Source: Gammaproteobacteria bacterium (GTDB lineage: Bacteria; Pseudomonadota; Gammaproteobacteria; Thiohalobacterales; Thiohalobacteraceae). Taken from it: a stretch of 64,000 nt of DNA. Position 1 is the first letter of the stretch. Every line of letters starts with the position of its first letter. The translations under genes and the position numbers were made by a program. Shown piece by piece: positions 1-8,340 of the stretch. The DNA is taken from positions 62,001 through 126,000 of the forward strand of contig JAHJQQ010000011.1 of the NCBI GenBank assembly GCA_018819175.1. Reading direction: 5' to 3'. The notes under the pieces were generated by a model, which was not told the origin of the DNA, ran no database searches, and was given only the letters and a program-made list of their open reading frames with translations.

Positions 1-1012
1 AGGCTGGCTCCGGTATCGGTGTGACAGCGAGCTGCTGATCATTGGCCGGCCGGTCGAGTTTATCCAGCCAGTCGTGCAGCTGCCCGGACTGCATGAGGTA
101 GCCGCCGGCTGCACCCAAACTCAGTATTACGCCAGCCAGAATCAACATGGCACGGCTTCTGGTGCGGGGTTTCGAGGCGGCCTCTGCCGAGACAGGTTTT
201 GGTGCGGGTTTTAGTTTCTTGCGGGCAACGAGGCGGTTAGCGTGTTCAATCAGGGTCTCGTGCGCCAGGGAATTCAGTTTTCCCGGGAGACCATCCGCGG
301 CCTTATGCATGGCGCGAATTTCGGTCAGGCTGAACGGGCTGTCGCCCGAAAAGCCCGCGGCGGCGAGGCGATACATCAGGTACGCCGCAGTCTGGCGTTC
401 ATCAAAACGAGGGACATCCAGGCTATGCAACAGGGGTTGCTGCGGGCTGTGAAGCCCCATGTCGACGAGTTTCTGCTTGATATCAGCTTCGCTGAACAAC
501 AGCACACGTACCAGCTTGAGAGTTTCCCGCACGTCGCCACCCAGTTCAAGCAGCGTCTTGAGCGCAGGCTCAGACAGTAAATGGGCATCCTCGATCACCA
601 CCAAGGCTTGCTGTGAATTGTGCTGTAACGCCTGACAATAGCGGATCACATCGGCTTTGATGCGCTCCGGGGCGGCGTTCATGTCCTGGCCAAAGCACTC
701 GGCCAGTCGCGCCAGCAGTTCATCGGGCCGGCTGATTTTCCCGCCATCGATAAGACAGCTGCGCCATGTCGTGTTGCCGCGCAACAGGAATTGCCGCAGC
801 AGACTGGTCTTGCCGCTACCGAGTGGTCCGTTGATGCCCAGTAACATATCGCCGAAGCGGGTGAGGTGCTGCAGCAGATCCAGGTGTTGAATGAGTGCCG
901 GGTCAGCGTAAAAGAAATGATCGTCGATCTGATCCAGGAAGGGCGCTCTATCCAGTCCGAGTATACTCAGATAGTCAGGTACGGTGGCGGGCTGTTGTGT
1001 CGGTGAGCTCAA
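1..1012 (-). CDS. DamX/ExeA-like AAA ATPase, C-terminus cut by window edge
   Basis: Probable inner-membrane AAA-type ATPase of the DamX/ExeA group; in enterics damX follows aroK-aroB and acts at the division septum. About 337 residues are visible and the frame is open to the edge. Seen: Walker A GPLGSGKTS at residues 62-70, Walker B-like LVVIEDAHLL at about 137-146, and one hydrophobic segment (LILAGVILSLGAAGGYL) near residues 289-305. A peptidoglycan-binding SPOR domain would be expected beyond the edge but cannot be seen. I chose the TTG at 1012 because AGGA lies six bases upstream and the TTG overlaps the stop of the WGR gene as TTGA, which implies translational coupling. The exact family name is an inference from context plus the ATPase-then-membrane order. 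Confidence 0.7.
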   Translation of the reverse strand, partial: MSSPTQQPATVPDYLSILGLDRAPFLDQIDDHFFYADPALIQHLDLLQHLTRFGDMLLGINGPLGSGKTSLLRQFLLRGNTTWRSCLIDGGKISRPDELLARLAECFGQDMNAAPERIKADVIRYCQALQHNSQQALVVIEDAHLLSEPALKTLLELGGDVRETLKLVRVLLFSEADIKQKLVDMGLHSPQQPLLHSLDVPRFDERQTAAYLMYRLAAAGFSGDSPFSLTEIRAMHKAADGLPGKLNSLAHETLIEHANRLVARKKLKPAPKPVSAEAASKPRTRSRAMLILAGVILSLGAAGGYLMQSGQLHDWLDKLDRPANDQQLAVTPIPEPA

Positions 1013-1260
1013 GGTTGTTCCTGTCCCTGAATAAAAACTACTCGAAAGCCGCGTTTTAGTTGCTCATCACGTACCAACAGTAGCGCTTGCTCTGCGCCGT
1101 CACGGTCGGTGTAATGCTGTTTGACCACGCGGCCGCTGGCGCCCTGGCGCCCCCATTCGCGCACTAATGTCCAGCCGCCGAGCAGATCTTCCTGCAGATG
1201 CAGATGATAGTACCGGGGCGAGGCATCATCGCCAACCGGTGTTTGCATATAGATCCGCAT
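1009..1260 (-). CDS. Single-domain WGR protein
   Basis: Small protein of 83 residues made almost wholly of one WGR domain (named for its Trp-Gly-Arg signature, seen here as REWGRQGASGR). WGR domains occur in PARPs and in bacterial proteins and contact nucleic acid ends in PARP1; the role of the stand-alone bacterial form is not established. I prefer the ATG at 1260 (MRIYMQTP); a second ATG at 1248 is also possible. An upstream in-frame ATG at 1290 would place the N-terminus inside an inverted repeat and is less likely. The stop overlaps the start of the DamX-like gene by TTGA. It lies downstream of dgt, separated by a 138-base gap that contains the inverted repeat. Confidence 0.75.
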   Translation of the reverse strand: MRIYMQTPVGDDASPRYYHLHLQEDLLGGWTLVREWGRQGASGRVVKQHYTDRDGAEQALLLVRDEQLKRGFRVVFIQGQEQP

Positions 1261-1275
1261 AGCTACCCAGATACA

Positions 1276-1391
1276 AGAGGCAAGATGCAAGAGGCAAACA
1301 CATAGCTTGAATACAGAATGGCAACGTCCGGCTCGGGTTTTCCTCCAGACCTATGCGACTGCATGTCTTTTGTCTCTTGCATCTTGCCTCT
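1276..1391. repeat. 18-bp perfect inverted repeat between dgt and WGR gene
   Basis: AGAGGCAAGATGCAAGAG at 1276-1293 is exactly mirrored at 1374-1391, with an 80-base spacer. The left arm extends into a near-repeat (gcaagaggcaa twice). No reading frame of note lies inside. It resembles a small non-autonomous repeat element or the termini of one. Confidence 0.6.
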
Positions 1392-1398
1392 CTGACCT

Positions 1399-2598
1399 TC
1401 AGGTCAGTTCGCGGGGATTGTACACCCGCTCGTATTCGGTAATGGCATAACGGTCGGTCATGCCGGCGATATAGTCGGCAACCCCGCGTGCGCGCCCCGG
1501 CATGCCGCCATCGGTTTCCAGGCGTTTGCAATGCACGCTGGCGTCGTCCGGTAGCAACTGGGGGTCTTCGATGAAGGCCTCGAATAAGGCGGACACCACG
1601 CGCGCGGCCTTGGTGGTCATGCGGTGTACGCGGTAATGCTGATACAGGCGTGTGCGCAGGAAACGCTTGAGCTCCAGATTCTGTTCGCGCATTTCGGCGC
1701 TGTAGGCGATCAATGGCTCGGGATGCCGGCGTACTGCTTCGATGTTATCCGGCGCTGCTGTCTTGATGCGTTGGGTGCTTGTCTCGATCAGGTCAACAAC
1801 CTGCCGATTGATCATGCGGCGAACGACTTCATGCACTGTCCTGCGTTGCGATAGGTCTGGATAAGCCGCGCGTACCTCTGCATATTGTTCACGAAACAGC
1901 GTTACCTCCGTGAGTTCCTCGATATCGATCAGGCGCGCGCGCAGCCCGTCATCGACATCATGGTTGTTATAGGCAATTTCGTCTGCAAGGTTGGTCAGTT
2001 GCGCCTCGAGGCTGGGTTGGGTGTGGTCCAGGAAACGCTGACCCAGTGCGCCGAGTTCGCGGGCATTGGCGTTGGAGCAATGCTTGAGAATGCCTTCGCG
2101 GGCCTCGAAGGTCAGATTGAGGCCGCGGAATTCGGCATAGCGCTCTTCGAGTTCGACGACGACGCGCAGCGATTGCAGATTATGTTCAAAACCGCCGTAG
2201 GGTTTCATGCAGGCATTCAAGGCATCCTGGCCGGCATGGCCGAAAGGTGTATGCCCCAGGTCATGCGCGAGCGCAATCGCCTCGGTCAGATCCTCATTGA
2301 CGCGCAGGGCGCGGGCGATGGAGCGGGCAATCTGCGAGACTTCTATCGAGTGGGTCAGGCGGGTGCGGAACAGATCGCCTTCATGATTCACGAACACCTG
2401 GGTTTTGTATTCCAAACGACGAAACGCCGCGGAGTGGATAATACGATCACGGTCGCGCTGGAATTCACTACGGTAAGCCGGCGATGGTTCGCGGTACTGG
2501 CGACCGTGGGACTGTGCGTCGGTCGCCGCATAGGGTGCGAGGCCGTTACTGGGGTCCGGTATGGGGTGGCTCATAGTATCCGCTTTTGTGTCGATCAT
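1399..2598 (-). CDS. dgt: dGTPase-like deoxynucleoside triphosphate triphosphohydrolase
   Basis: HD-superfamily enzyme that hydrolyses dNTPs to deoxynucleoside and triphosphate. It has 399 residues, matching the shorter Dgt-like subfamily rather than the roughly 505-residue E. coli Dgt. Metal-binding residues are visible: H83 (RLTHSIEVS), H112-D113 in AHDLGHTPFGHAG, and a downstream Asp in LADEIAYNNHDVDDG. The ATG at 2598 has AGG four bases upstream; an internal ATG at 2574 (MSHPIPD) is an alternative. It begins nine bases after the aroB stop and so is probably cotranscribed with aroB. The substrate range of short Dgt-like proteins is varied, so dGTP specificity is not certain. Confidence 0.88.
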   Translation of the reverse strand: MIDTKADTMSHPIPDPSNGLAPYAATDAQSHGRQYREPSPAYRSEFQRDRDRIIHSAAFRRLEYKTQVFVNHEGDLFRTRLTHSIEVSQIARSIARALRVNEDLTEAIALAHDLGHTPFGHAGQDALNACMKPYGGFEHNLQSLRVVVELEERYAEFRGLNLTFEAREGILKHCSNANARELGALGQRFLDHTQPSLEAQLTNLADEIAYNNHDVDDGLRARLIDIEELTEVTLFREQYAEVRAAYPDLSQRRTVHEVVRRMINRQVVDLIETSTQRIKTAAPDNIEAVRRHPEPLIAYSAEMREQNLELKRFLRTRLYQHYRVHRMTTKAARVVSALFEAFIEDPQLLPDDASVHCKRLETDGGMPGRARGVADYIAGMTDRYAITEYERVYNPRELT

Positions 2599-2607
2599 TA
2601 ACCTGCG

Positions 2608-3699
2608 TCAGTTGGTTGCGCGTGCCTGCGCTGCATCGAGTGTTGAACGTAAATGCTTGGTGTCGAAGTCGCCGGTGACAATCGCGTTGCCAATATCTTT
2701 CAGCAAGACCAGACGCATTCCGCCATCGAGGACTTTTTTGTCCACGGCCATGTGTTCCAGAAACTGCTCACTGTCCATGGTCGCTGGCGTATGCACGGGT
2801 AACCGCGCCTTATCCAGCAAACGTGCGATACGTTCCACTTGTGCAGACGTTAGCCAGCCTTGGCGGGCGGACAGGTCGGCTGCCAACAGCATTCCAGTAC
2901 CGACTGCTTCGCCATGCAGCCAAGTCCCGTAACCCATACCGGTTTCGATGGCATGCCCAAAGGTGTGTCCGAAATTGAGCAGGGCACGCACTCCGCCCTC
3001 GCGTTCATCCGCGGCTACCACGTCTGCCTTGTTGCGACAGGAACGTTCGATAGCGAAGGCCAAGGCGTCCGGGTCGCGTGCCAGCAGGCGATCGATGTTG
3101 TCTTCCAGCCAAGTGAAAAATTCCGGGTCACGTATTAGACCGTACTTGATGATCTCGGCCAGTCCGGCGGACAACTCACGATCCGCCAGCGTACTCAATG
3201 TGTCTGTGTCGATAATGACGCCATTGGGTTGATGGAACGCGCCGATCATATTCTTGCCTAGGCGATGATTGACGCCGGTCTTGCCACCGACCGACGAGTC
3301 GACTTGGGAAAGCAGTGTCGTCGGAACCTGGACGAAATCGACGCCGCGCTGATAACTGGCTGCGGCAAAGCCGCAGATGTCGCCGACCACGCCGCCACCC
3401 AGTGCGATTAGAGTGCAACGTCGGTTGAAGCGGTAGCCCAGTAGCGCATCGAAAATGCTGTTCAGGGTGTCCAGGGTCTTGTAGGCCTCGCCGTCCGGCA
3501 GGCTGATGGCTTGAACGTTGAATCCATCCAGTGCAGGCATCAGTGCATCTAAGTAGAGCGGGGCCACTGTGGTGTTGCTGACGATCAATACCTGTTTGCC
3601 ATGGATGTGAGGGGTGAACAGGTCTGGATTGCCCAGCAGCTGGGTGCCGATATAGATCGGATAGCTGCGTTCGCCGAGATCAAGCTGCAGAGTGCGCAT
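2608..3699 (-). CDS. aroB: 3-dehydroquinate synthase
   Basis: Second step of the shikimate pathway: converts DAHP to 3-dehydroquinate with NAD and a divalent metal, in the cytoplasm. The 363-residue length is typical. Seen: the NAD-binding glycine-rich stretch ALGGGVVGDICGFAAA (about 99-114), the substrate-loop PTTLLSQVDSSVGGKTGVN (about 126-144), the metal ligand Glu in AGLAEIIKYG (E182) and the two histidine regions NFGHTFGHAIE and WLHGEAVGTGM. It lies between aroK (79-base gap upstream) and dgt, the standard gammaproteobacterial arrangement. Confidence 0.97.
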   Translation of the reverse strand: MRTLQLDLGERSYPIYIGTQLLGNPDLFTPHIHGKQVLIVSNTTVAPLYLDALMPALDGFNVQAISLPDGEAYKTLDTLNSIFDALLGYRFNRRCTLIALGGGVVGDICGFAAASYQRGVDFVQVPTTLLSQVDSSVGGKTGVNHRLGKNMIGAFHQPNGVIIDTDTLSTLADRELSAGLAEIIKYGLIRDPEFFTWLEDNIDRLLARDPDALAFAIERSCRNKADVVAADEREGGVRALLNFGHTFGHAIETGMGYGTWLHGEAVGTGMLLAADLSARQGWLTSAQVERIARLLDKARLPVHTPATMDSEQFLEHMAVDKKVLDGGMRLVLLKDIGNAIVTGDFDTKHLRSTLDAAQARATN

Positions 3700-3778
3700 C
3701 GGGGTCCTGTTAAGGTGAAAAAATCTTACAAGACCAACAGGATAAAAGAATCATGCGGTCAGGCAAAGCCCGATCTGG

Positions 3779-4339
3779 TCATTTGTCTGCTCGGCTAGTG
3801 CGTTTCGGCCGCGGCGGTTTGATCAGACGCATGATCTGGTTAACCACATCGCGCGCGGTTCGACCATCGGTGGATACGCTGATCTTGGCAATTTCCCGGT
3901 AGAGCGGGTCACGGATTGCCAGCAGTTCCTGCAGACGTTTTTTGGGGTCTTCAGTCTGTAGCAGTGGTCGATTGCGGTCCCGGCCGGTGCGGGCAAGTTG
4001 TTGTTCGACCGAAGTCTCCAGGTAGACCACCGTTCCACGTTCGCAGAGGTGCCTGCGGTTATCGGGGTCCAGGATGGCGCCGCCGCCGGTGGCCAGGATT
4101 ATTTCCGGTAGTTGTGTGAGTTCATCAACCATCGCGCGTTCGCGGGCACGGAAACCGGCCTCGCCTTCAAGCTCGAATATCAGCGGGATACCGACCCCAG
4201 TGCGCTGTTCGATCTCACGGTCGCTGTCGTGGAAGTCACGTTTGAGCAGGCGCGCGAGTTGGCGCCCGATGGTGGTCTTGCCGGCCCCCATGGGTCCGAC
4301 CAGAAATACATTGCCCGGCATGTTGTTCATGCCGGGCAT
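3779..4339 (-). CDS. aroK: Shikimate kinase
   Basis: ATP-dependent phosphorylation of shikimate to shikimate 3-phosphate. Up to 186 residues; Walker A GPMGAGKTT at 15-23, substrate-binding Asp in DSDREIE, the ATGGGAIL loop, and the lid arginines in RTGRDRNRPLLQ. The start is uncertain between the ATG at 4339 (MPGMNN) and ATGs at 4327 and 4321; the last gives the more usual length. It follows pilQ after a gap of about 44 bases, so it can be read from the pil promoter, the same pilQ-aroK-aroB order as in Pseudomonas. Confidence 0.96.
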   Translation of the reverse strand: MPGMNNMPGNVFLVGPMGAGKTTIGRQLARLLKRDFHDSDREIEQRTGVGIPLIFELEGEAGFRARERAMVDELTQLPEIILATGGGAILDPDNRRHLCERGTVVYLETSVEQQLARTGRDRNRPLLQTEDPKKRLQELLAIRDPLYREIAKISVSTDGRTARDVVNQIMRLIKPPRPKRTSRADK

Positions 4340-4383
4340 GGTATGCCAGAAAGACTGGCGGCTTACAAGCTGTGACGATTAAA

Positions 4384-6540
4384 TCAATTAGCTGCCAAGT
4401 TGTCCTTGAGGATCTTCGGGGTGACGAAGATCAGCAATTCCGACTTGTTGTTCAGGTCGCGAGTGGTCCGGAAGGCGAAACCAATACCCGGCAGGTCGCC
4501 CAGGAAGGGGATCTTGTCCACTTCTTTGCGGTTTTCCTGAATATAGATACCACCGAGCACCGCGGTTTCACCATTGTCGACCAGGACCTGAGTCTCGACC
4601 GCACGGGTGTCGATGCTGGGCACGCCGGAGAAGATATCCCCGACCGTATCCTGGTTTACCTTCAGGTCCATGATAACGCGGTCATCCGGCGTGATCTGCG
4701 GGGTTACGCGCAGCTGCAGCACGGCTTCTTTGAAGCTGACCGAAGTTGCACCACTGGAAGATGCCTCAAGATAGGGGATTTCCACACCATCCCGGATTAC
4801 AGCTTCTTTCTGATTGGCTGTGATCACGCGCGGGCTGGAGATGACCTCACCCTTGCCTTCGGCCTGCATGGCTGAGAGTTCCAGGCGGAGCAGATCTTTA
4901 CCGACGCGGCCGATGACGAAGTTCACGGCACCCATGGGGTCGGTGACGCGCAGGTCGGTCAGCAGGGCGTCAACTGGTGGATCGGAATCACCGGGATTGA
5001 TAATGAACTGGTTGAAGCTGCTCCACGAAACATCGCCCGGCAAGCCACCACCGATACCCGTATTGGTCGTGTTCGACGAGTCGACTTTGTTGCCACCGAG
5101 ACGTACGCCGATGTCGCGGGCGAAGTCGTCGCTGGCAATTACAATGCGCGATTCAATAAGTACCTGACGCACGGGAATATCGAGAATCGCAACCAGTTTG
5201 CGCACATCGGCAAGCTTCTCCGCCGTGTCCCTAATCAGTAGGGTGTTGGTACGCTCGTCAATGGAGACCGTGCCGCGCTCGGACAGCATGGAAGTGCCTT
5301 CCTCGCCCTTGAGCAGGGTGGAGATATCCTCTGCCTTGGCATAGTTGACCTGCATGTATTCGGAATACAGGGGTGCCAGCTCTTCGATCTGTTTCTGGGA
5401 TTCGAGTTCGAGTTTCTCGCGTGCGGCGATTTCCTCGCTCGGGGCGACCAGAATCACATCGTTGTTCTTGCGCATGGCCAGACCCTTGGTCTTCAGCACG
5501 ATGTCCAGTGCCTGATCCCAGGGAACGTTCTGCAGGCGCAGGGTCAAATTACCGGTAACCGTGTCGCTGACGACGATATTGGTGCCGGTAAAGTCTGCAA
5601 TCAGCTGCAGGACCGAGCGTACTTCAATGTCCTGGAAGTTGAGAGACAGGCGTTCGCCGGTATAACCAAGCTGTTCGCGACGACGGACTTCCTGCTGTTC
5701 CTTGGTCGTGGGTTTGATTTCCACCGTGTACAGGTTGTCGGTCTGATAGGCGACATGATCATATTCGCCGCTAGGGGCGATAACCATGCGCACATTCTTG
5801 CCCTTGGTGAAGGTGTCGATCGTCTGTACCGGGGTCGCGAAGTCCGCCACATCTAAACGGCGTTCGAGATTTTCCGGTAGGCTGGTGTTATACAGTTCCA
5901 GTACGACCTGACCGGCTTCCTGGCGCATGTCGATCGGGGTGTTGGAATTGGGCAGCGTAATAATGATACGGCCTTCACCCTTGTCGCCGCGACGGAAATC
6001 AACATTCTGAATGCCATTGCCACCAGCTGCCGGGGTAGATGATGCCGCGGTAGCGGTGTTAGTTGCGGCGGCCGCGGCTGGAGCAGCTGCCGTTGCTGCA
6101 GCAGCCCCCGCATTGTCCTGTAACGTAACAACGATCATGTTGCCTTCAACGCGGGTTTCGTAAGGCGCCATTTCGACAAGATTTAGAACCACGCGGGTAC
6201 GGCCCTGTGCTTCGACAGCGGTTAAGCTCTTGGCCAGGCCAACACCAATTGGCTTTGCGGCTTTACCGAGTCCATTGCGCGTATCAGGCAAATCCAATGC
6301 GATACGGGCCGGGTTGTCGATAGTGAAACTGAGCGGATGTTCCGCCGGCTCACTCATCTTCAGTATGACCTGTACCTTGTTGCCGGGAAGTGAACCCACG
6401 TCAACAGATTCCAGAGTGTTGGCGGCATCGGCTGCTTGGATAACCAAGAACATGCCGGCAATGGCACTCGTGAACCAAGTGAATACCGTTTTGCCTGAAA
6501 TGACGGTATTACGATGAGTGATGGTGTGTGAACTGATCAT
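4384..6540 (-). CDS. pilQ: Type IV pilus secretin PilQ
   Basis: Outer-membrane secretin through which type IV pili pass; also used for DNA uptake and twitching. I set the start at the ATG at 6540 (MISSHTITH), preceded by a GGGGGGAG ribosome site, giving 718 residues; the frame is open further upstream but overlaps pilP. In order: a signal-type hydrophobic N-terminus, two AMIN-like peptidoglycan-binding regions separated by an Ala/Thr-rich linker, an STN domain (LNFQDIEVRSVLQLIADFTG), a NolW-like N domain (EYMQVNYAKAEDISTLLKG), then the C-terminal secretin barrel (VISSPRVITANQKEAVIRDG to ELLIFVTPKIL). It begins 22 bases after the pilP stop and is followed by aroK. Confidence 0.96.
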   Translation of the reverse strand: MISSHTITHRNTVISGKTVFTWFTSAIAGMFLVIQAADAANTLESVDVGSLPGNKVQVILKMSEPAEHPLSFTIDNPARIALDLPDTRNGLGKAAKPIGVGLAKSLTAVEAQGRTRVVLNLVEMAPYETRVEGNMIVVTLQDNAGAAAATAAAPAAAAATNTATAASSTPAAGGNGIQNVDFRRGDKGEGRIIITLPNSNTPIDMRQEAGQVVLELYNTSLPENLERRLDVADFATPVQTIDTFTKGKNVRMVIAPSGEYDHVAYQTDNLYTVEIKPTTKEQQEVRRREQLGYTGERLSLNFQDIEVRSVLQLIADFTGTNIVVSDTVTGNLTLRLQNVPWDQALDIVLKTKGLAMRKNNDVILVAPSEEIAAREKLELESQKQIEELAPLYSEYMQVNYAKAEDISTLLKGEEGTSMLSERGTVSIDERTNTLLIRDTAEKLADVRKLVAILDIPVRQVLIESRIVIASDDFARDIGVRLGGNKVDSSNTTNTGIGGGLPGDVSWSSFNQFIINPGDSDPPVDALLTDLRVTDPMGAVNFVIGRVGKDLLRLELSAMQAEGKGEVISSPRVITANQKEAVIRDGVEIPYLEASSSGATSVSFKEAVLQLRVTPQITPDDRVIMDLKVNQDTVGDIFSGVPSIDTRAVETQVLVDNGETAVLGGIYIQENRKEVDKIPFLGDLPGIGFAFRTTRDLNNKSELLIFVTPKILKDNLAAN

Positions 6541-6562
6541 GTCTGTTGCTCCCCCCATGGGA

Positions 6563-7102
6563 TCATTCGCTGAGCGCGAGAGAGGCCGGCCGTTCCATCC
6601 AGCCCCCAAGCCCATCCGGTACGATTTCTGTAAGTTCAATTTCAAATTCTGAAATCTGTTTGATCTTGCCGTGATTCTGGCCCAAGTAATTGTTGGGTTG
6701 GACGCGATGAATCGTGCCGTCGCTGGCAAGCACAAGTCCCCATGACTGGCCTTGCTGTTCAAGTGTGCCGACCATGCGTAGCGTATCCAGCGGGAAATCC
6801 TCCAAAGGTTCGCGCGCGCGGTTGGCCTCGGGATGTATATTGCTGGTTGTACCGGTCAGGATTTGCTCAGTCTGGCCAGGGACGCCGGGATCAAACGGAC
6901 TGCGTAGATCGCCTGCCTGATAGAGGTAGGTTTCATACGGCTTGAATTCCGGCAAGGGTTCGATTTTCGATTGCTGCTGACTGCGCGTGGTTTCAACAAA
7001 CTGCTGCAGGTCCTGGGTGTTGCTACCGCTGCAACCACTCAAGGTGATTCCCAAGGCAAGCCAGCAGGCCGCGGATACGAGGGAGCTGTGCTGTGCCATC
7101 AC
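6563..7102 (-). CDS. pilP: Type IV pilus assembly lipoprotein PilP
   Basis: Inner-membrane lipoprotein that links the PilNO dimer to the secretin PilQ in the periplasm. 179 residues with a lipobox (LGITLSGC, modified Cys at about 24) and, after a flexible segment, a PilP C-terminal beta domain (DTLRMVGTLEQQGQSWGLVL, HRVQPNNYLGQNHGKI). The start is GTG at 7102 or the adjacent ATG at 7099; either overlaps the pilO stop, consistent with coupling. Confidence 0.94.
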   Translation of the reverse strand: MMAQHSSLVSAACWLALGITLSGCSGSNTQDLQQFVETTRSQQQSKIEPLPEFKPYETYLYQAGDLRSPFDPGVPGQTEQILTGTTSNIHPEANRAREPLEDFPLDTLRMVGTLEQQGQSWGLVLASDGTIHRVQPNNYLGQNHGKIKQISEFEIELTEIVPDGLGGWMERPASLALSE

Positions 7103-7764
7103 TTCTTGCCTCCCTTGACGCCTTTTTTGTCCTTACCGGACTCGGCTTTGTCGGAATCAGAGCTTTGTTCGTCTTCTTCCATATATCGATAGGTTTTTGC
7201 GGTCAGCTCCATGCTGAGTTCGCCGCTGGGCGCATCTTTAGCGGGCGGCAGTATGGCGATGTCATGTATCGTAACGATACGTGGCAGGGCTGCAACGCCG
7301 CTCACGAAGGCGCCGAACTCATGGTAGTTGCCGCGGACTTTAATGCTGATCGGCAATTCGGCGTAGAAATCACGCGGCATTTCCGCCTGCGGTTTGAACA
7401 GATCAAACTCAAGGCCGCTGGCAAGACCCGTTTGCGATACATCCACCAACAGATCCGCGACTTCGGTCTTGTTCGGCAGCTGTCGCAACATGGCCCCAAA
7501 GGATTGGCGCATTTCTTCCAGCTGTTGCTCATAAGCCTCGAGATTGGCGGCCTTGCGGGCCTTGGCCTCGAAGGCCGACTTGAGCTCACTTTCCTTCTGT
7601 TCCACCTGGTCCAGGCGCACTTGCTGGTCCTTAATGTCGAACCAGTAGCCTAGGCCCAATACCGCGATGGCAACCAAAATAATGGCGAAGATACGCGCAG
7701 CCGGTGGCCAGTTGGCGATGTTACTGAAATCAAGATCGTTGATGTCAATTTCTGATAGGTTCAC
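7099..7764 (-). CDS. pilO: Type IV pilus inner-membrane protein PilO
   Basis: Bitopic protein that dimerises with PilN to align the pilus machine across the periplasm. 221 residues: short cytoplasmic N-terminus, one membrane segment (ARIFAIILVAIAVLGLGYWF, about 23-42), a coiled-coil (QVRLDQVEQKESELKSAFEA and onward) and a ferredoxin-like periplasmic domain. The C-terminal tail is highly charged and low-complexity (Asp/Ser then Lys/Gly rich). It overlaps pilN by four bases. Confidence 0.94.
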   Translation of the reverse strand: MNLSEIDINDLDFSNIANWPPAARIFAIILVAIAVLGLGYWFDIKDQQVRLDQVEQKESELKSAFEAKARKAANLEAYEQQLEEMRQSFGAMLRQLPNKTEVADLLVDVSQTGLASGLEFDLFKPQAEMPRDFYAELPISIKVRGNYHEFGAFVSGVAALPRIVTIHDIAILPPAKDAPSGELSMELTAKTYRYMEEDEQSSDSDKAESGKDKKGVKGGKK

Positions 7765-8339
7765 GGCTGCCCCTCCGAAGTCCCGTCCTGCTCGGCGTTA
7801 GCGGCCTTCTGATTGGCGAGGAGTGTGAATTCCGCGATGCGGCGACGGTCTTCAGTTTTGGTTTCGATTACGTTGAGTTTGGGGCTGCCAATCCACAACG
7901 AGCCATCAATGTTACGCATGTAGGCTGAAACCCGGGCATTGGATTGTGCGACACCTTCCATGGTGAGATCGGCTCCTTTCTGAGTTACTTTGCTGAGGTA
8001 AACCCCATCAGGCAAAGTCCGTACCAGTTCATCCATGAGATGTACGCTTAGTGGGCGATTGCTCTGCAGTTCCTGAATCACATTCATGCGGGCGAGCAGT
8101 TTTGCCTTGGTCGATTCCAGATCTTTTATCTTGACGATCCGTGCATCGAGGGACTTGATTTCGCCTTCCAGATAGAGGTTCCGAGATTCCTGGTTACTGA
8201 TCATGCTTTCCATTTGCACATGGCCAATGACCACGGCAATGGCTGCAAAGATGGCGCCAGCAGCGACCATTCCAGTGAATTCGCGTTGTTTTCGCTTGCG
8301 TTCCCATTCGCGCCAAGGGAGTAAATTGATGCGTGCCAT
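7761..8339 (-). CDS. pilN: Type IV pilus inner-membrane protein PilN
   Basis: Partner of PilO; its cytoplasmic N-terminus binds PilM. 192 residues beginning with the conserved INLLPWRE motif that docks into PilM (MARINLLPWREWERKRK), then one membrane segment (GMVAAGAIFAAIAVVIGHVQ) and a coiled-coil plus ferredoxin-like periplasmic domain. Start one base after the pilM stop; overlap with pilO downstream. Confidence 0.96.
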   Translation of the reverse strand: MARINLLPWREWERKRKQREFTGMVAAGAIFAAIAVVIGHVQMESMISNQESRNLYLEGEIKSLDARIVKIKDLESTKAKLLARMNVIQELQSNRPLSVHLMDELVRTLPDGVYLSKVTQKGADLTMEGVAQSNARVSAYMRNIDGSLWIGSPKLNVIETKTEDRRRIAEFTLLANQKAANAEQDGTSEGQP

Positions 8340-8340
8340 A

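Noticed and set aside
1885..2601. 238-residue frame antisense to dgt
   Set aside because: The opposite strand encodes a clear HD enzyme; this frame has no recognisable domain.
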